From positions 1 through 64,000 of the forward strand of contig JANWZI010000002.1 of assembly GCA_025054695.1 (NCBI GenBank): a stretch of DNA of 64,000 bases, in the 5' to 3' direction. The notes under the pieces were generated by a model that did no database searches, had not been told where the DNA came from, and saw only the letters and a list, made by a program, of their open reading frames with translations. This DNA comes from Myxococcota bacterium. GTDB taxonomy: Bacteria > Myxococcota_A > Polyangia > Polyangiales > JANWZI01. A program made the translations under genes and the position numbers. Below, one piece after another: positions 30,762 to 40,655 of the stretch (the stretch's first letter is position 1; every line of letters begins with the position of its first letter).

Positions 30762-32039
30762 GTGTCGCGTGCGTCGCGCTGCGCGATCGCCCTCGCGGCG
30801 CTCGCCTTGCCGGTCGCGATCGGTGCGCGCGCGGTGGCTCGGCTCGAGCGGGACGAGATCGACGTCCGCTCGCCACCCCTCGTGCTCGAATCGAGCGCGG
30901 CGGCCGAGGGCGCAAACGAGCTCGTCCGCGCCGACCTCCGCGAGGGGCAGTCGGTCGCTTTCGAGGTCTGCGCCCGCGACCCGATGCACCCGGAGCGATG
31001 GAGTGGCGTCCTCGATGTCGTCATCGAGGTGCCGCGGGAAGGCGTCGTGGCCCGACGTGCTCCGCTCGATGCCCGCCTGCTCGGCGGCGCCCGCCGCGCG
31101 CACGGCGTCGCCTGCGTGCCGGTGGGCCGCCAGCGCTCGCTCGGGGCGACGGCCACCTACGCGCTCGCGCTCGCATGGTCCGCGCCGCTGCCTCCGGACA
31201 TCGCGCGGACGCCGCTCTATGGGCGCATCGTCGCGCACCGGCCGCTCGACGACGGCTCGCTCGGGTTGATCGCGTTCGCGCTCGCCGGCTCGATCCTGCT
31301 CACGCTCGCCGCGACGCGGTGGAAGACCGCATCCGGCGACGAGGCGGTCCGCGTCGATGCCGCGCGATCCGGGCTGCTCCGCGCGCTCGTGGGAATCGTC
31401 GCGCTCGCCGCGAGCATGGCGGCGCTCGCCATCGTGCCGATCGCGGGTGCGCTGGCGGGCCTCGTGCGCGGCGCGTTGCTCGCGGTGGTCCAGGCCGCCT
31501 CCGCGGTGCTTCTCGCCGGGGGACTCGGGTGCGCCGTCACCGACGTCCTCGGCCTGAAGCCGCCGCGGGTGCGAGGGCTCGAAGCGACGGTGTGGGGCCT
31601 CGTGCTCGCGCTCGGCATGGCGCCCGTGCTCGGTGCCGGTCTGTGGGCGCTCGGTGGGCTGGTTGCACGGCTCGTACCCTCCACCGGGACAGCGCCGGTC
31701 GAAGCGCTCGTCGTCTGGCCGAGCGGTGGCCTCGCCGTCGCCCTGGTGGCCGTCAGCGTCCCGTTTGCCGAGGAGTTGTTCTTCCGCGGAATGCTGCAGG
31801 GCGCGCTCGAGCCCGTGTGGGGCCACGCGTGGGCGGCGGTCGCGAGCACCGTACTGTTCGCCGCCGCGCACCTGCCGCAAACGTGGGGCGCGTGGGGCTC
31901 GCTGGCCTCGATCGGCCTCGTCGGCGCTGCGCTCGGAGCCCTGCGCGCGCTGACGGGCTCGATCGTGCCGGGCACGCTCGCGCACCTCGCGCACAACGCG
32001 CTGCTCGCCCTCGGATCGATCGCCGCGACGTCCACGTGA
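30762..32039 (+). CDS. CPBP family intramembrane metalloprotease
   Basis: Protein of 425 residues. The N-terminal 160 residues form an outside domain after a signal or first membrane helix. Five to six membrane segments follow. The three CPBP/Rce1 motifs are visible: EELFFR near residue 333, FAAAHLP, and HLAHNALLA. These Glu and His residues form the active site of the family, which cleaves or processes proteins within the membrane. The start is GTG, divergent from the HTTM-like gene. No partner substrate is evident. Confidence 0.88.
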   Translation: MSRASRCAIALAALALPVAIGARAVARLERDEIDVRSPPLVLESSAAAEGANELVRADLREGQSVAFEVCARDPMHPERWSGVLDVVIEVPREGVVARRAPLDARLLGGARRAHGVACVPVGRQRSLGATATYALALAWSAPLPPDIARTPLYGRIVAHRPLDDGSLGLIAFALAGSILLTLAATRWKTASGDEAVRVDAARSGLLRALVGIVALAASMAALAIVPIAGALAGLVRGALLAVVQAASAVLLAGGLGCAVTDVLGLKPPRVRGLEATVWGLVLALGMAPVLGAGLWALGGLVARLVPSTGTAPVEALVVWPSGGLAVALVAVSVPFAEELFFRGMLQGALEPVWGHAWAAVASTVLFAAAHLPQTWGAWGSLASIGLVGAALGALRALTGSIVPGTLAHLAHNALLALGSIAATST

Positions 32040-32173
32040 TCACGCCGGTGCCGATCCCCAAGCCGTGCTCGGCGAACGGCGTCCAATTCGGCGCGCCGGC
32101 CCCATCCGGCTCCGACGTGCTATTTTTGCGGCCCCGCTTCGCTTACCGAAGCAGGACGAACGAGAGGCTCGAC

Positions 32174-33448
32174 GTGTCGGACCAATCGCAACGAGACGAC
32201 TTCGACCCGAGCGCGCTCGCCGGCCTCGCCAAGCCGTCGACCATACCGCCACCGAGCGACCTCGGGGACGATGCCGTCGTGGATCTTCGCGCGCTTGCCG
32301 CGACGGCTGCCGCCGCTCCGGCCGTCGAGGCACCCGCCGGTGCGCGAGGGGACGGATCCGAGCCGCGCCTGCCCTCGCCGCCCGAGGCCGTACCGGCTGC
32401 GACGAGCCCGTCCCCGCGATCGTCCTCGCCGGCGACGAGCTCGGTCGCCAGTGGTGCCGCCCCCGTCGCACCCGCGGGTTCGGGCCGCGGCGGTCTCTTC
32501 GTCGGTTTGGTGCTCGGTGCGGCCGCGGTTGCGGGTGCGTATTGGGCATTCGGGCGCAGCGGGGCGGGGCCTTCGCAGACGACCTCGACCGATTCGCCCC
32601 TGGCGGCGCTCGCACCTGCGTCGTCGTCGGTCGGATCGGGTGCGAGCGTGCCGGGTGCATCGACGTCGAGTGAGTCGAGGCCCTCTGGTGAAGCGGATAC
32701 ATCGGGCGTCGGGGACGCGCCTCCGGTGGACGATCGCGACACCCCGGGCAGCTCCACGGAGCCGTCAGCCGGAGTCGGTGTCGCGATTCCGTCCACCGGA
32801 GGCGAGCCTGCGTCGCCTCCTCGAGACGAGGAGCGACGTCGAGGTGACGCGAGGCAGGAGCGCGCCGCGGTTCGGGAGCGCGGCTCCGAGGAGCGTAGGC
32901 GCGGTGCCGAGCCAGGGGCCACGACCGAGGCCCGCGCTTCGACCGACGAGCGGGCGACGCAGGCGGCGCAACCGGCGGCCAACCCCATCCGCGAGCGCGA
33001 TCCATCGGGCGGCACGAGCGGACCGGGCGCCGGGGGGGGGACGTCGAGCACGTCGATGGACGGGCTCGACAGCGTGCTCGACCGTGCGCTCGGCGGCCGG
33101 CCCGTCGCCGGGGGAACACGAACCGAGCCACTCGCGACGCCCGCCACGGCGGCCCAGCCGACGGGCGAGCTTCCGGCGACGCCCGACCCCGCGACCGTGC
33201 GTCGACTGCTCGCCGGCGCGCTGCCAGCGCTGCGTCAGTGCGCGGGCGATCAGGTCGGCATGGCGAACGCGGCCATCATTGTGCGAAACGATGGGACGGT
33301 GGCCAGCGTCTCGATCGCGGGCGCTCCGTTCGGGGGCACGCCACAGGGCGCCTGCATGGAGGGGATTCTGCAACGTCTCCAGTTTCCTCGGTTTCAGCAG
33401 AGCACGTTCCAGATCCGCTACCCGTTCGTGATTCGGCCGCAAACCTGA
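32174..33448 (+). CDS. AgmX/PglI C-terminal-domain protein with one membrane segment
   Basis: Protein of 424 residues. A cytoplasmic Pro/Ala-rich N-terminal part of about 110 residues precedes one membrane helix (GLFVGLVLGAAAVAGAYWAF). A disordered stretch rich in Ser, Pro, Glu and Arg of nearly 200 residues is followed by a C-terminal domain of about 85 residues with LLAGALPALRQCAGD, AAIIVRNDGTVASVSIAG and LQFPRFQ. That domain is the one found at the end of gliding-motility proteins of the AgmX/PglI type and resembles TonB C-termini. Hence a periplasm-spanning protein linked to the envelope is inferred. The start is GTG at 32174 after GAGAGG. Confidence 0.8.
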   Translation: MSDQSQRDDFDPSALAGLAKPSTIPPPSDLGDDAVVDLRALAATAAAAPAVEAPAGARGDGSEPRLPSPPEAVPAATSPSPRSSSPATSSVASGAAPVAPAGSGRGGLFVGLVLGAAAVAGAYWAFGRSGAGPSQTTSTDSPLAALAPASSSVGSGASVPGASTSSESRPSGEADTSGVGDAPPVDDRDTPGSSTEPSAGVGVAIPSTGGEPASPPRDEERRRGDARQERAAVRERGSEERRRGAEPGATTEARASTDERATQAAQPAANPIRERDPSGGTSGPGAGGGTSSTSMDGLDSVLDRALGGRPVAGGTRTEPLATPATAAQPTGELPATPDPATVRRLLAGALPALRQCAGDQVGMANAAIIVRNDGTVASVSIAGAPFGGTPQGACMEGILQRLQFPRFQQSTFQIRYPFVIRPQT

Positions 33449-33453
33449 GCACG

Positions 33454-34128
33454 GTGCGCGCCGTCGCCCACAGCGACTCCGACGCGACGCGCGCGACGTA
33501 CGGCCGACCGTCGTGCGCGGTCCCTTCCGTCCCTCCGGAGTGCCGCCTCGGTCGGCGGCAAAGGGTGTTGCCGTTGCTCGTGCTCGCGTTCGTCGCCGGT
33601 TGTGGCAATGCGCCGCGCCCCCTGGAGCCGGTCGTGCCGCCCGCGGAGCTCGTCGAGCGGCGGGTGCTGGTCGAGCGCGCCGCGCACGACCTGTTCCGCG
33701 CCTTGGCGGACGGCGATCCTCGCCGCCTGCTCGCTGACGAGGTCCAACTGCGGGATCTGCTCGTCTCGCCGGCGGCGACGCGATGGGCGCAGGCGCGACG
33801 CGCGGCCGGCGGAAGCATCGCCCACGCCAGCCAGCTTGGTCCGTTCGCCTCGGCGCGCTTGGTGCGGCTGTGCATGCAGGGCGTGCGCGTCGAACAGCCC
33901 GGCGGCCCCGTCGGAGTCCGGCGCCCCGCGTGGGTCTTCGACCGTGCGCTCGTGGCGGCCGAGCAGCCCGGTCGCCGTCGCATTGCGAGCTGGGTCGAAG
34001 GCCTTTTCGTCTTCACCACGCACGGGCTGCGCGCGATCGACCTGGTGCTCGTCGAAGCGCCTCGATGGGAGCACGTCGATCTCGACCACGCGATCTGCGA
34101 AGTGGCGTTCGATGCGGCGAGCGGCTGA
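33454..34128 (+). CDS. Putative lipoprotein of unknown function
   Basis: The lipobox LVLAFVAGC is clear, followed by a mature part of about 175 residues with no family that I recognise. Only a few aromatic-rich segments (PAWVFDRALVAAEQ, WVEGLFVFTTHGLRAIDLVLVE) look structured; the latter resembles a small secreted domain. The start is uncertain: GTG at 33454 lies close to the previous stop but gives a long leader, while GTG at 33565 gives a short signal starting MLPLLVLAFVAGC. It probably forms an operon with the AgmX-like gene. Confidence 0.6.
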   Translation: MRAVAHSDSDATRATYGRPSCAVPSVPPECRLGRRQRVLPLLVLAFVAGCGNAPRPLEPVVPPAELVERRVLVERAAHDLFRALADGDPRRLLADEVQLRDLLVSPAATRWAQARRAAGGSIAHASQLGPFASARLVRLCMQGVRVEQPGGPVGVRRPAWVFDRALVAAEQPGRRRIASWVEGLFVFTTHGLRAIDLVLVEAPRWEHVDLDHAICEVAFDAASG

Positions 34129-34228
34129 CGCCGGCCCCATCGTGTGGGGTCGGGGCCTCGGCGAATCACTTCGAGCCTCCGCTCGCGTCCCCGTTCGCGA
34201 CCGACGACGCCGGCTGGTTGGTGCCACA

Positions 34229-34281
34229 GCCCGGAGCCCGAGCCCCAGCCAGAGTCCGAGGCGGAGCCCGGATCCCGAGGC
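34229..34281 (+). repeat. CGAGNC hexamer array R6 (decayed)
   Basis: Short degenerate member with the CGAGNC unit, in the 299-base gap before smc. It is followed on the right by CAACCGATTGC, a string also seen in reverse next to R9. Nothing else is recognised in the gap. Confidence 0.7.
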
Positions 34282-34427
34282 GTGGCGTCCTGGCAGCCAG
34301 GGGACCCCAACCGATTGCGTGGGTCATGCGCTGAGCCCCACCGTGGCTCGCGCTCAACGTTGAATGCCCGCGAAAAGGGTGATACCGGTTGCGGACCCGA
34401 CCGACGGGTCGGCGTCCCGAGCGCGAC

Positions 34428-37400
34428 ATGAAGATCCGACGTCTCGAAATGCAGGGATTCAAATCGTTCGTCGACCGCGCGGTTCTGCACTTCGACCGCG
34501 ACGTCACGGGCATCGTCGGGCCCAACGGGTGCGGCAAGTCCAACATCGTCGATGCGATCCGCTGGGTCCTCGGCGAACAGAGCCCGCGCTCGCTTCGCGG
34601 CAAGGAGATGCAAGACGTCATCTTCAGCGGGTCGGAGGCCCGCGGTCCGGCGGCCTTCGCGGAGGTCTCGCTCACGTTCGACAACACCGATGGCCTGGGT
34701 CCGCCCGAGTACCGCGACTACGCCGAGGTGACGGTCACGCGCCGGCTCGAGCGGGACGGAACGAGCGGCTATTTCATCAACGGCACCGAAGTCCGGCTGA
34801 TGGACGTGACGAACCTGTTCCTCGGAACAGGAGTCGGGCGCCGTGCCTACAGCATCGTCGAGCAGGGTCGTATCGGATTTATCGTATCCAGTCGCCCCGA
34901 GGATCGACGACTGCTCATCGAGGAAGCCGCCGGTACGACGCGCTTCCGCAAGCGCCGGCGCGACGCGGAGCGTCGCCTGGAACAAACGCGCCAGAACCTG
35001 CTGCGCGTCGGCGACGTGTTGCGGGAGCTGGATGCCTCGCTCATCACGCTGCGGCGCCAGGCCCAGAAGGCCGAGCGCTACCGGCAGTACCGCGCCGAGC
35101 AACGCGATCTGGAGCTGTGGGTCGCCTCGCACCGCTGGCTCGAGCTGACGGCCACCCACCGAATCGCCGCGGCCGCGGCCGAGCGCGCGCGCGGCACGGT
35201 GGCCGGTTACCGGCTCGGAATGCGCGTGCGCGAGGCGGAGCTCGCCACGGAACGCGCCGCGCTCGAGACGCAGCAGGCGGCGCTCGACGAGGCCCAGCGC
35301 GAGCGCTTCGAGGCCGACAACGTCGTGCTCATGCTCGACGAACGTCTCCAGGCACATCGGAAGCGACAAGCCGAGCTCGCCGCCGACGAGCTTCGCCTTC
35401 GCGTGGACCAGGAGCGCCTCGAGGCGCGCACGGAGGCCTTGCGCGGCGAGGCCGAGAACCTGCGCCGAACCGTGCGAGAGCTCGATACGGCGGCGCAGTC
35501 GGCCGCCGAACGGTTGCAGCGCGAGCGCGCGGAGCTTCTCGAGGCCGAGCGCGCGGCCGAGCAAGCGGAGCGAGACCTCGCCGCGTGGCACGATCGCATG
35601 GCGGGATTGCAAGCGCGCCTCGCGCACGTCGAGGCCATGCGCGCAGCGACCGAACGGCGCGTGCGGGAAACGACGGAGCGCGCCGAGCGGTTGCGCGCCG
35701 AACGCGACGCGGCAAAGGAGACGGCCACGCTCGAGGAACAGCGCGGAAGCGGGTTCGCCGCCGATCGGTGGGCCCTCGAGCAGCGTCGCGCTCGGCTGGA
35801 GGAGCGGATCGAGATGCTGGACCGCGAGCTGTCGGAGCACGTCGAGAGGCTCGCGACGAGCGAACGGCTCGTCGCCGCGCTGCGTGAGGAGGCCTCGGAA
35901 GCGCGCAACCGTCTGCGTTCGCTCGAGCAGGTGCGCGATCGCTTCGAAGGCGTCGGTGCAGGGGTGCGCGCGCTGCTGACGGCATGCCGCGAGGGCACCG
36001 GGCCGGCGGGGTTGCTGGGGCTCGTGGCCGACCGGCTCGAGGTGGAAGCCGAATGGACCCATGCGGTGGCGGCTGCGCTCGGAGAGCGGCTCGAATGGAT
36101 CGTCGTCGAGTCGGCACGGCACGCGCGCGAGGCGGTCGCGTGGATGCACGCGCACGACGCCGGTCGGGCCACGTTCGTGCTCCGGCGTCCGGCCCGTGTG
36201 GTGCGAGCGGTGCGGGTACCGGAGGGGACGACGGCTCTGCTCGACCACGTCCGCGTCGCCTCCGAGGACCGCGATCTGCTCGCGCATCTGCTCGATCGCA
36301 TCGCGCTCGTCGACGATCTGGACGCCGCGATCGCGCTGCGGGAGCGGGGGATCGCCGGGTGGACGTTCGTGACGCCTCGCGGTGAGCGCGTGCAACCCGA
36401 TGGGACGGTCACCGGCGGCCGTCCCGACGACGCGGCCACCCATTTGCTCGAGCTGCACCGCGAGATCCGGGAGCTCGGCGCGAGGCTCCTGCACCTGGAG
36501 GCCCGCCTCGAGCTCGCGACGGGGGAGCAGCGCACGTGCGAGTCCCGGGTCGCGACCGCGCGCGCGACGCTCGAGGGATTGCGGGCCGAGCTGCAGCACG
36601 CACGAATCGATCTCGTGCGGGCAGAGGAGCAGCACGAGAGCGCCCGCGAGGCCGCCGAGCGCGCGCGCGAGCGCGTCGGGCAACTCGATGCGGAGCTCGC
36701 CGAACTCGAGGCCACCCTGAGCGCCGCGCGCGAGGAGGCCGGCGCGGCGAGCGAGCAAGCCACGCAGCTGGGTGCGCAGCTCGAACGGGCGCAGGCCGAA
36801 CGTGCCACCCTCGACGAAGGGCTCGCCGCACGGCGCGCGCAGCTCGAGGCGCTACGAGCCTCCGTCGCCACCTTGGAGGTCGAAGCCGCCACCGCACGGG
36901 AGCGCGCCGACGGCAAACGCAGTGCGCTGCAGCGTTCGGAGCGCGACCTCGCCGAGCACGACGAGGCGTTCCGCCGTCTCGAGCAGGAACGAACGGAAGT
37001 GGCACGACGCGCGGGGCAGGTGCGCGGACAGCGCCTGCACGACGCCGAGGCGCGGGAGCTGGCCGTGCTGCGAGCGCGCGCGGCGCACGAGCGTCTCGCC
37101 GAGTTGCAGGCACGCTTCGACGAGGCGCGCGCCGTGCTCGGTCGGCTCGAGGGCGAGGTGCGCGCGTTGCGGGAGCGGCTTGACGAGGCGCTCCGCCTGG
37201 AGAACGAAAGCGTGTTGCGGGAGCAGCAGCTCAGCCTCGACCTGCAGCATCTCGAGCAGGACGTTGTAGCGCGACACCGCGTGCGGCTCGGGCACGTCAT
37301 CGGCGACCACCATCTGCGCGAGAGGCCGGATGCGGCCGTGCACGAGCGCATCGCCGAGCTCGAGCGCCTCGTCGAGCGCATGGGCGAGGTCAACCTGACG

Positions 37401-38021
37401 GCGGTCGAGGAATACGAGGAGAAGAGCCGCCGCCACGCCGAGCTGCACGCGCGCAAGGAGGATCTCGAACGCGCCGTCGAGCAGCTCGAACGGGCCATTC
37501 GCGACATGAACCGGGAGAGCCGGCGCCTGTTCCGCGAGGCCTTCGAGGCGATCGCCCAGCGCTTCGCGCACGTCTTTCGCGTCCTGTTCGGCGGCGGTCG
37601 CGCCGAGCTTCGGCTGACGGGGGAGGACGACGTGCTCGAGGCCGGCGTGGACATCTGGGCGCAGCCACCCGGCAAGCGACTCGCGCACATGGATCTTCTG
37701 AGCGGTGGGGAGAAGGCGCTGACGGCCGTCTCGCTCATCTTCGCCATCTTCCAGTACCGACCGAGCCCGTTCTGCCTGCTCGACGAGGTCGACGCACCGC
37801 TCGACGAGGCCAACGTGGGACGCTTCGCCGACGCGGTGCGTCAGATGACCGACCGTTCCCAGTTCATCCTCGTCACGCACGCGCGTCGGACGATGGAGGC
37901 GGCCGACGTGCTCTACGGCGTTACGATGCAGACGCCGGGCATCAGTCAGATCGTCTCGGTCGAGCTCCGTCGACGCGCGGCGGCCGAGCAGCCGGCTGTG
38001 CCGCGGGCCGAGGTGGCCTGA
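34428..38021 (+). CDS. smc: Chromosome condensation protein Smc
   Basis: Condensin ATPase of 1197 residues. The N-terminal Walker A is GPNGCGKSN (32-40), and LLIEEAAGTTRFRKRR is the conserved block after it. Two long coiled coils flank a hinge around residues 510-660 (GVGAGVRALL and GWTFVTPRGERVQPDGTVTGG). The C-terminal lobe has the signature LSGGEKALTA and Walker B FCLLDEVDAPLDEANV. It partners with ScpA and ScpB, encoded 10 kb downstream. The ATG at 34428 starts MKIRRLEMQGFKSF; an in-frame ATG 13 codons earlier is unlikely. Confidence 0.97.
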   Translation: MKIRRLEMQGFKSFVDRAVLHFDRDVTGIVGPNGCGKSNIVDAIRWVLGEQSPRSLRGKEMQDVIFSGSEARGPAAFAEVSLTFDNTDGLGPPEYRDYAEVTVTRRLERDGTSGYFINGTEVRLMDVTNLFLGTGVGRRAYSIVEQGRIGFIVSSRPEDRRLLIEEAAGTTRFRKRRRDAERRLEQTRQNLLRVGDVLRELDASLITLRRQAQKAERYRQYRAEQRDLELWVASHRWLELTATHRIAAAAAERARGTVAGYRLGMRVREAELATERAALETQQAALDEAQRERFEADNVVLMLDERLQAHRKRQAELAADELRLRVDQERLEARTEALRGEAENLRRTVRELDTAAQSAAERLQRERAELLEAERAAEQAERDLAAWHDRMAGLQARLAHVEAMRAATERRVRETTERAERLRAERDAAKETATLEEQRGSGFAADRWALEQRRARLEERIEMLDRELSEHVERLATSERLVAALREEASEARNRLRSLEQVRDRFEGVGAGVRALLTACREGTGPAGLLGLVADRLEVEAEWTHAVAAALGERLEWIVVESARHAREAVAWMHAHDAGRATFVLRRPARVVRAVRVPEGTTALLDHVRVASEDRDLLAHLLDRIALVDDLDAAIALRERGIAGWTFVTPRGERVQPDGTVTGGRPDDAATHLLELHREIRELGARLLHLEARLELATGEQRTCESRVATARATLEGLRAELQHARIDLVRAEEQHESAREAAERARERVGQLDAELAELEATLSAAREEAGAASEQATQLGAQLERAQAERATLDEGLAARRAQLEALRASVATLEVEAATARERADGKRSALQRSERDLAEHDEAFRRLEQERTEVARRAGQVRGQRLHDAEARELAVLRARAAHERLAELQARFDEARAVLGRLEGEVRALRERLDEALRLENESVLREQQLSLDLQHLEQDVVARHRVRLGHVIGDHHLRERPDAAVHERIAELERLVERMGEVNLTAVEEYEEKSRRHAELHARKEDLERAVEQLERAIRDMNRESRRLFREAFEAIAQRFAHVFRVLFGGGRAELRLTGEDDVLEAGVDIWAQPPGKRLAHMDLLSGGEKALTAVSLIFAIFQYRPSPFCLLDEVDAPLDEANVGRFADAVRQMTDRSQFILVTHARRTMEAADVLYGVTMQTPGISQIVSVELRRRAAAEQPAVPRAEVA

Positions 38022-38148
38022 CGGGCTCGGGTCGCGTTCCAGCCCGAGCTGGAGCACGGGATCCGTTCCGGTAGGGCTACGAGGGAGGCGAGGAAACGAT
38101 TGCCCACGCAGCGCCGGGTCGTGCAACCCTGCGGCGCGGAGGGAGACC

Positions 38149-40335
38149 GTGTCCGACGACGTCCTGAGCCGCGAGCACAAGCTGGCCCTGCAGCGCCTGT
38201 TTCCCCTGGTCCTCGGCCTCGATGCGCGCGACCCGCAGGAGCGCAGGCGCATCGAGACCGCCGTCGAGCGTCTGGACGATTTCCTATGCGCGCTACCGGG
38301 ACCTCGCGACGGGCGCAGGGTCACGCAGATGCTCGTGGCGCTCGACGTGCTGAGCGCCGTGCTCTATCCGTTGCGCCGGGTCCACCAGCTCGACGACCGG
38401 CAGCTCCAGGACTTCTTCGCGCGACTCTTCGACACCGATCGGCGTTGGCGCGCCAACGTGCTCGACGCGCTCAACCGGCTGCTGCCCGATGCGCCGACCG
38501 TGCGGGACTTGGCGCGAGGGCTGCGCGAGATCGTCTGCCTCGCCTACTACAGCCAGCCCGCGGCGAACGCGCACACGCGCTACGTGCCGTTGTGGGATCG
38601 CGCGCCGCTGCGCGCCGTCGACCCCACGCTTGCGACCGATCCGGGCTTCACGCTCCTGCCCGAGCGGGAGCGGCTCGATCTGCAGGCCATCGCCGCCTGG
38701 CGTCGGCAGGGACGCGAGACGGCCTTGCGCGAGCTGTTCGCGAACGACGGCAGGCCGCGCGTCGCGATCGTCGGCTCGGGCCCCGGTGGCTCGACCGTCG
38801 CAGCGCGGCTGGCCGCGACGGGCCGCTACGACGTGGCGGTCTTCGAGCAGGGGCCGCGGTTCTGGGAGCCGCGGTTTCCCCTCGATCCGATGGCCGCCAT
38901 GGCCCTGCTGTACGACCACGGCTTGCTGACACCGACGCGCAACCTCGACGTGCGCCTGCTGCGCGCGCGCGTCGTCGGCGGCGGCAGCACCGTCAACATC
39001 GGGTTGTCGGTACCGATTCAAGACCGAACGCTCGACGCCTGGGTCCGCGGGGGCATCGGCTTTCGCGCCGACCAGCTGCGCGCCGCGTACGATTCGGTCG
39101 CGGACCGCCAGCGGTTCGTGGCGTTCTCGCCCACGCTCATGACGGACGCGGCCCGACTCTGGCGTCAGGGGCTCGAGGCGATGGGCGGATGGAACGTCCA
39201 CGAGGTCCTCAGCGACCTCGTCTCCGAGCCGCGACAACACGACCCGACGCGGCCCGATCCGTGGCGCAAGGGCGATCGATGCCTCGCGTGCGGTATGTGC
39301 AACTACGGCTGTCGCTTCGCGCAGCACCGCACCGTCGACCGCACGTTCCTGCGCGACGCGGAGGCGGCCGGCGCCCGCGTGCATCCCAACACGCGCGTCA
39401 AGGCGCTCGTCCCCGAATGGGATCCGCAGCGGCAACGGATCCGCGTCGGGCGCATCGTGATCCAGCGCGGTGGCGAGCCCGAGGTGCTGGCCGTCGACCA
39501 CGTCGTGCTCGCGGCCGGTGCCGTAGGCAGCCCCGCGCTGTTGCTCGAAAGCGGTAAGGCGCACGCGCTCTGGCACGCGCTGCCGGTCTGGGCGCGTGTC
39601 GGCCGCCATTTCGGACTGAATTACGGAACGCCGGTGTTGGCGCGCTTCGAGACGCCCATGCAGCGGCCGGCATGGAACGGAATCCAGGTCTCCTATCGCG
39701 TCGACCGACCGGGCAGCGGTCATCGATGGATGCTGGAGGCCGGGTTCTTGCCGCCGGGCGTGCTTGCCGCGGTGGTTCCGGGCGTCGGTCGCGATCACCG
39801 CGAGTGGATGGGCAGCTATGACCGGCTCGCCATGGCCGTCAACACCATCGGCACACCCCAGTCCGGACGGGTACGCGAGGACGGGGAGGTCGCCTTCACG
39901 GTCGACGGGGCGCAGATGGCGCTCATCCACGAGACCCTCGCATACCTGGTGGATTCGTACCTTCACGCCGGCGCGACGCAGGTCCGGCTTTCCGGCGTCC
40001 GCGGGCTCGACGACGCGACGCGCGGCTCGTTCGATGCTTCGTTCCGCGGGCAGCACGCGCGCATCCTCGAGCGCATCCGGCGCATCGCCTCGACGCCCGA
40101 CCGGCTCTCGCTCGCCTCCGGACACCCGCAGGGCGGCATGCGCATGAACGCGAGCGCGGACCGGGGCGTCGTCGGCGCCGACTTCCGCGTCCACGGGACC
40201 GCGAACCTGTGGGTCTCCGACGCCTCGCTCTTCCCCTCGACGATCACCGTGAACCTGCAGTGGACGGTGATGGCGCTCGGCTGGCTCGCCGGCGGCGTGA
40301 TGGACGCGACGATCCAGCGCGAACGTCGTCGTTGA
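38149..40335 (+). CDS. GMC-family oxidoreductase, long-chain alcohol oxidase-like
   Basis: Flavoprotein of 728 residues. The first 200 residues are an all-helical domain like the gluconate 2-dehydrogenase subunit 3 or fatty-alcohol oxidase N-terminal region. The FAD loop VAIVGSGPGGSTVAARLA is near residue 205, and VVGGGSTVN is the second GMC motif. A Cys cluster CLACGMCNYGC near 380 is typical of the bacterial long-chain alcohol or sterol oxidase branch. The C-terminal SDASLFPSTITVNLQW carries the active-site Asn. The start is GTG at 38149. A short hairpin (CCAGC/GCTGG) lies upstream near 38039. Confidence 0.88.
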   Translation: MSDDVLSREHKLALQRLFPLVLGLDARDPQERRRIETAVERLDDFLCALPGPRDGRRVTQMLVALDVLSAVLYPLRRVHQLDDRQLQDFFARLFDTDRRWRANVLDALNRLLPDAPTVRDLARGLREIVCLAYYSQPAANAHTRYVPLWDRAPLRAVDPTLATDPGFTLLPERERLDLQAIAAWRRQGRETALRELFANDGRPRVAIVGSGPGGSTVAARLAATGRYDVAVFEQGPRFWEPRFPLDPMAAMALLYDHGLLTPTRNLDVRLLRARVVGGGSTVNIGLSVPIQDRTLDAWVRGGIGFRADQLRAAYDSVADRQRFVAFSPTLMTDAARLWRQGLEAMGGWNVHEVLSDLVSEPRQHDPTRPDPWRKGDRCLACGMCNYGCRFAQHRTVDRTFLRDAEAAGARVHPNTRVKALVPEWDPQRQRIRVGRIVIQRGGEPEVLAVDHVVLAAGAVGSPALLLESGKAHALWHALPVWARVGRHFGLNYGTPVLARFETPMQRPAWNGIQVSYRVDRPGSGHRWMLEAGFLPPGVLAAVVPGVGRDHREWMGSYDRLAMAVNTIGTPQSGRVREDGEVAFTVDGAQMALIHETLAYLVDSYLHAGATQVRLSGVRGLDDATRGSFDASFRGQHARILERIRRIASTPDRLSLASGHPQGGMRMNASADRGVVGADFRVHGTANLWVSDASLFPSTITVNLQWTVMALGWLAGGVMDATIQRERRR

Positions 40336-40393
40336 CGAACGGGATCGTTCGGGACGCTCGCTGGATTCGGAGTCGGCCGACGACGCCTTCACG

Positions 40394-40537
40394 GGCTCGG
40401 ACTTTGTCTCGGAGTCTGTCTCGGTCTCGGACTCGGACTCGGACTCGGACTCAGCCTCGGTTTCTGTCTCGCACTTTGTCTCGGGTCGGACTCTGGCTCG
40501 GACTCGGACTCCGAATCGGTCTCGGTCTCGCGCTCCC
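40394..40537 (+). repeat. GNCTCG hexamer array R7
   Basis: About 24 partly decayed units, on the plus strand as GNCTCG, between the convergent oxidoreductase and kinase genes. The rest of this 320-base gap (to 40655) shows no gene. Confidence 0.9.
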
Positions 40538-40655
40538 AATACTCCTCGGCCGAGTCGACCCACGTGATCCCCGCCGTCACGGGCACCGACCGGACTTGGG
40601 TTGCTGTCGCGGCGCGACGAGCCCTGCGCGCGCGTGTCGCTCTCCTCGTGCGCGC

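Noticed and set aside
38022-38148. Terminator after smc (CCAGCCCGAGCTGG hairpin)
   Set aside because: The stem is only five base pairs and is not followed by T residues. It is mentioned with the oxidoreductase gene but not listed as a feature.
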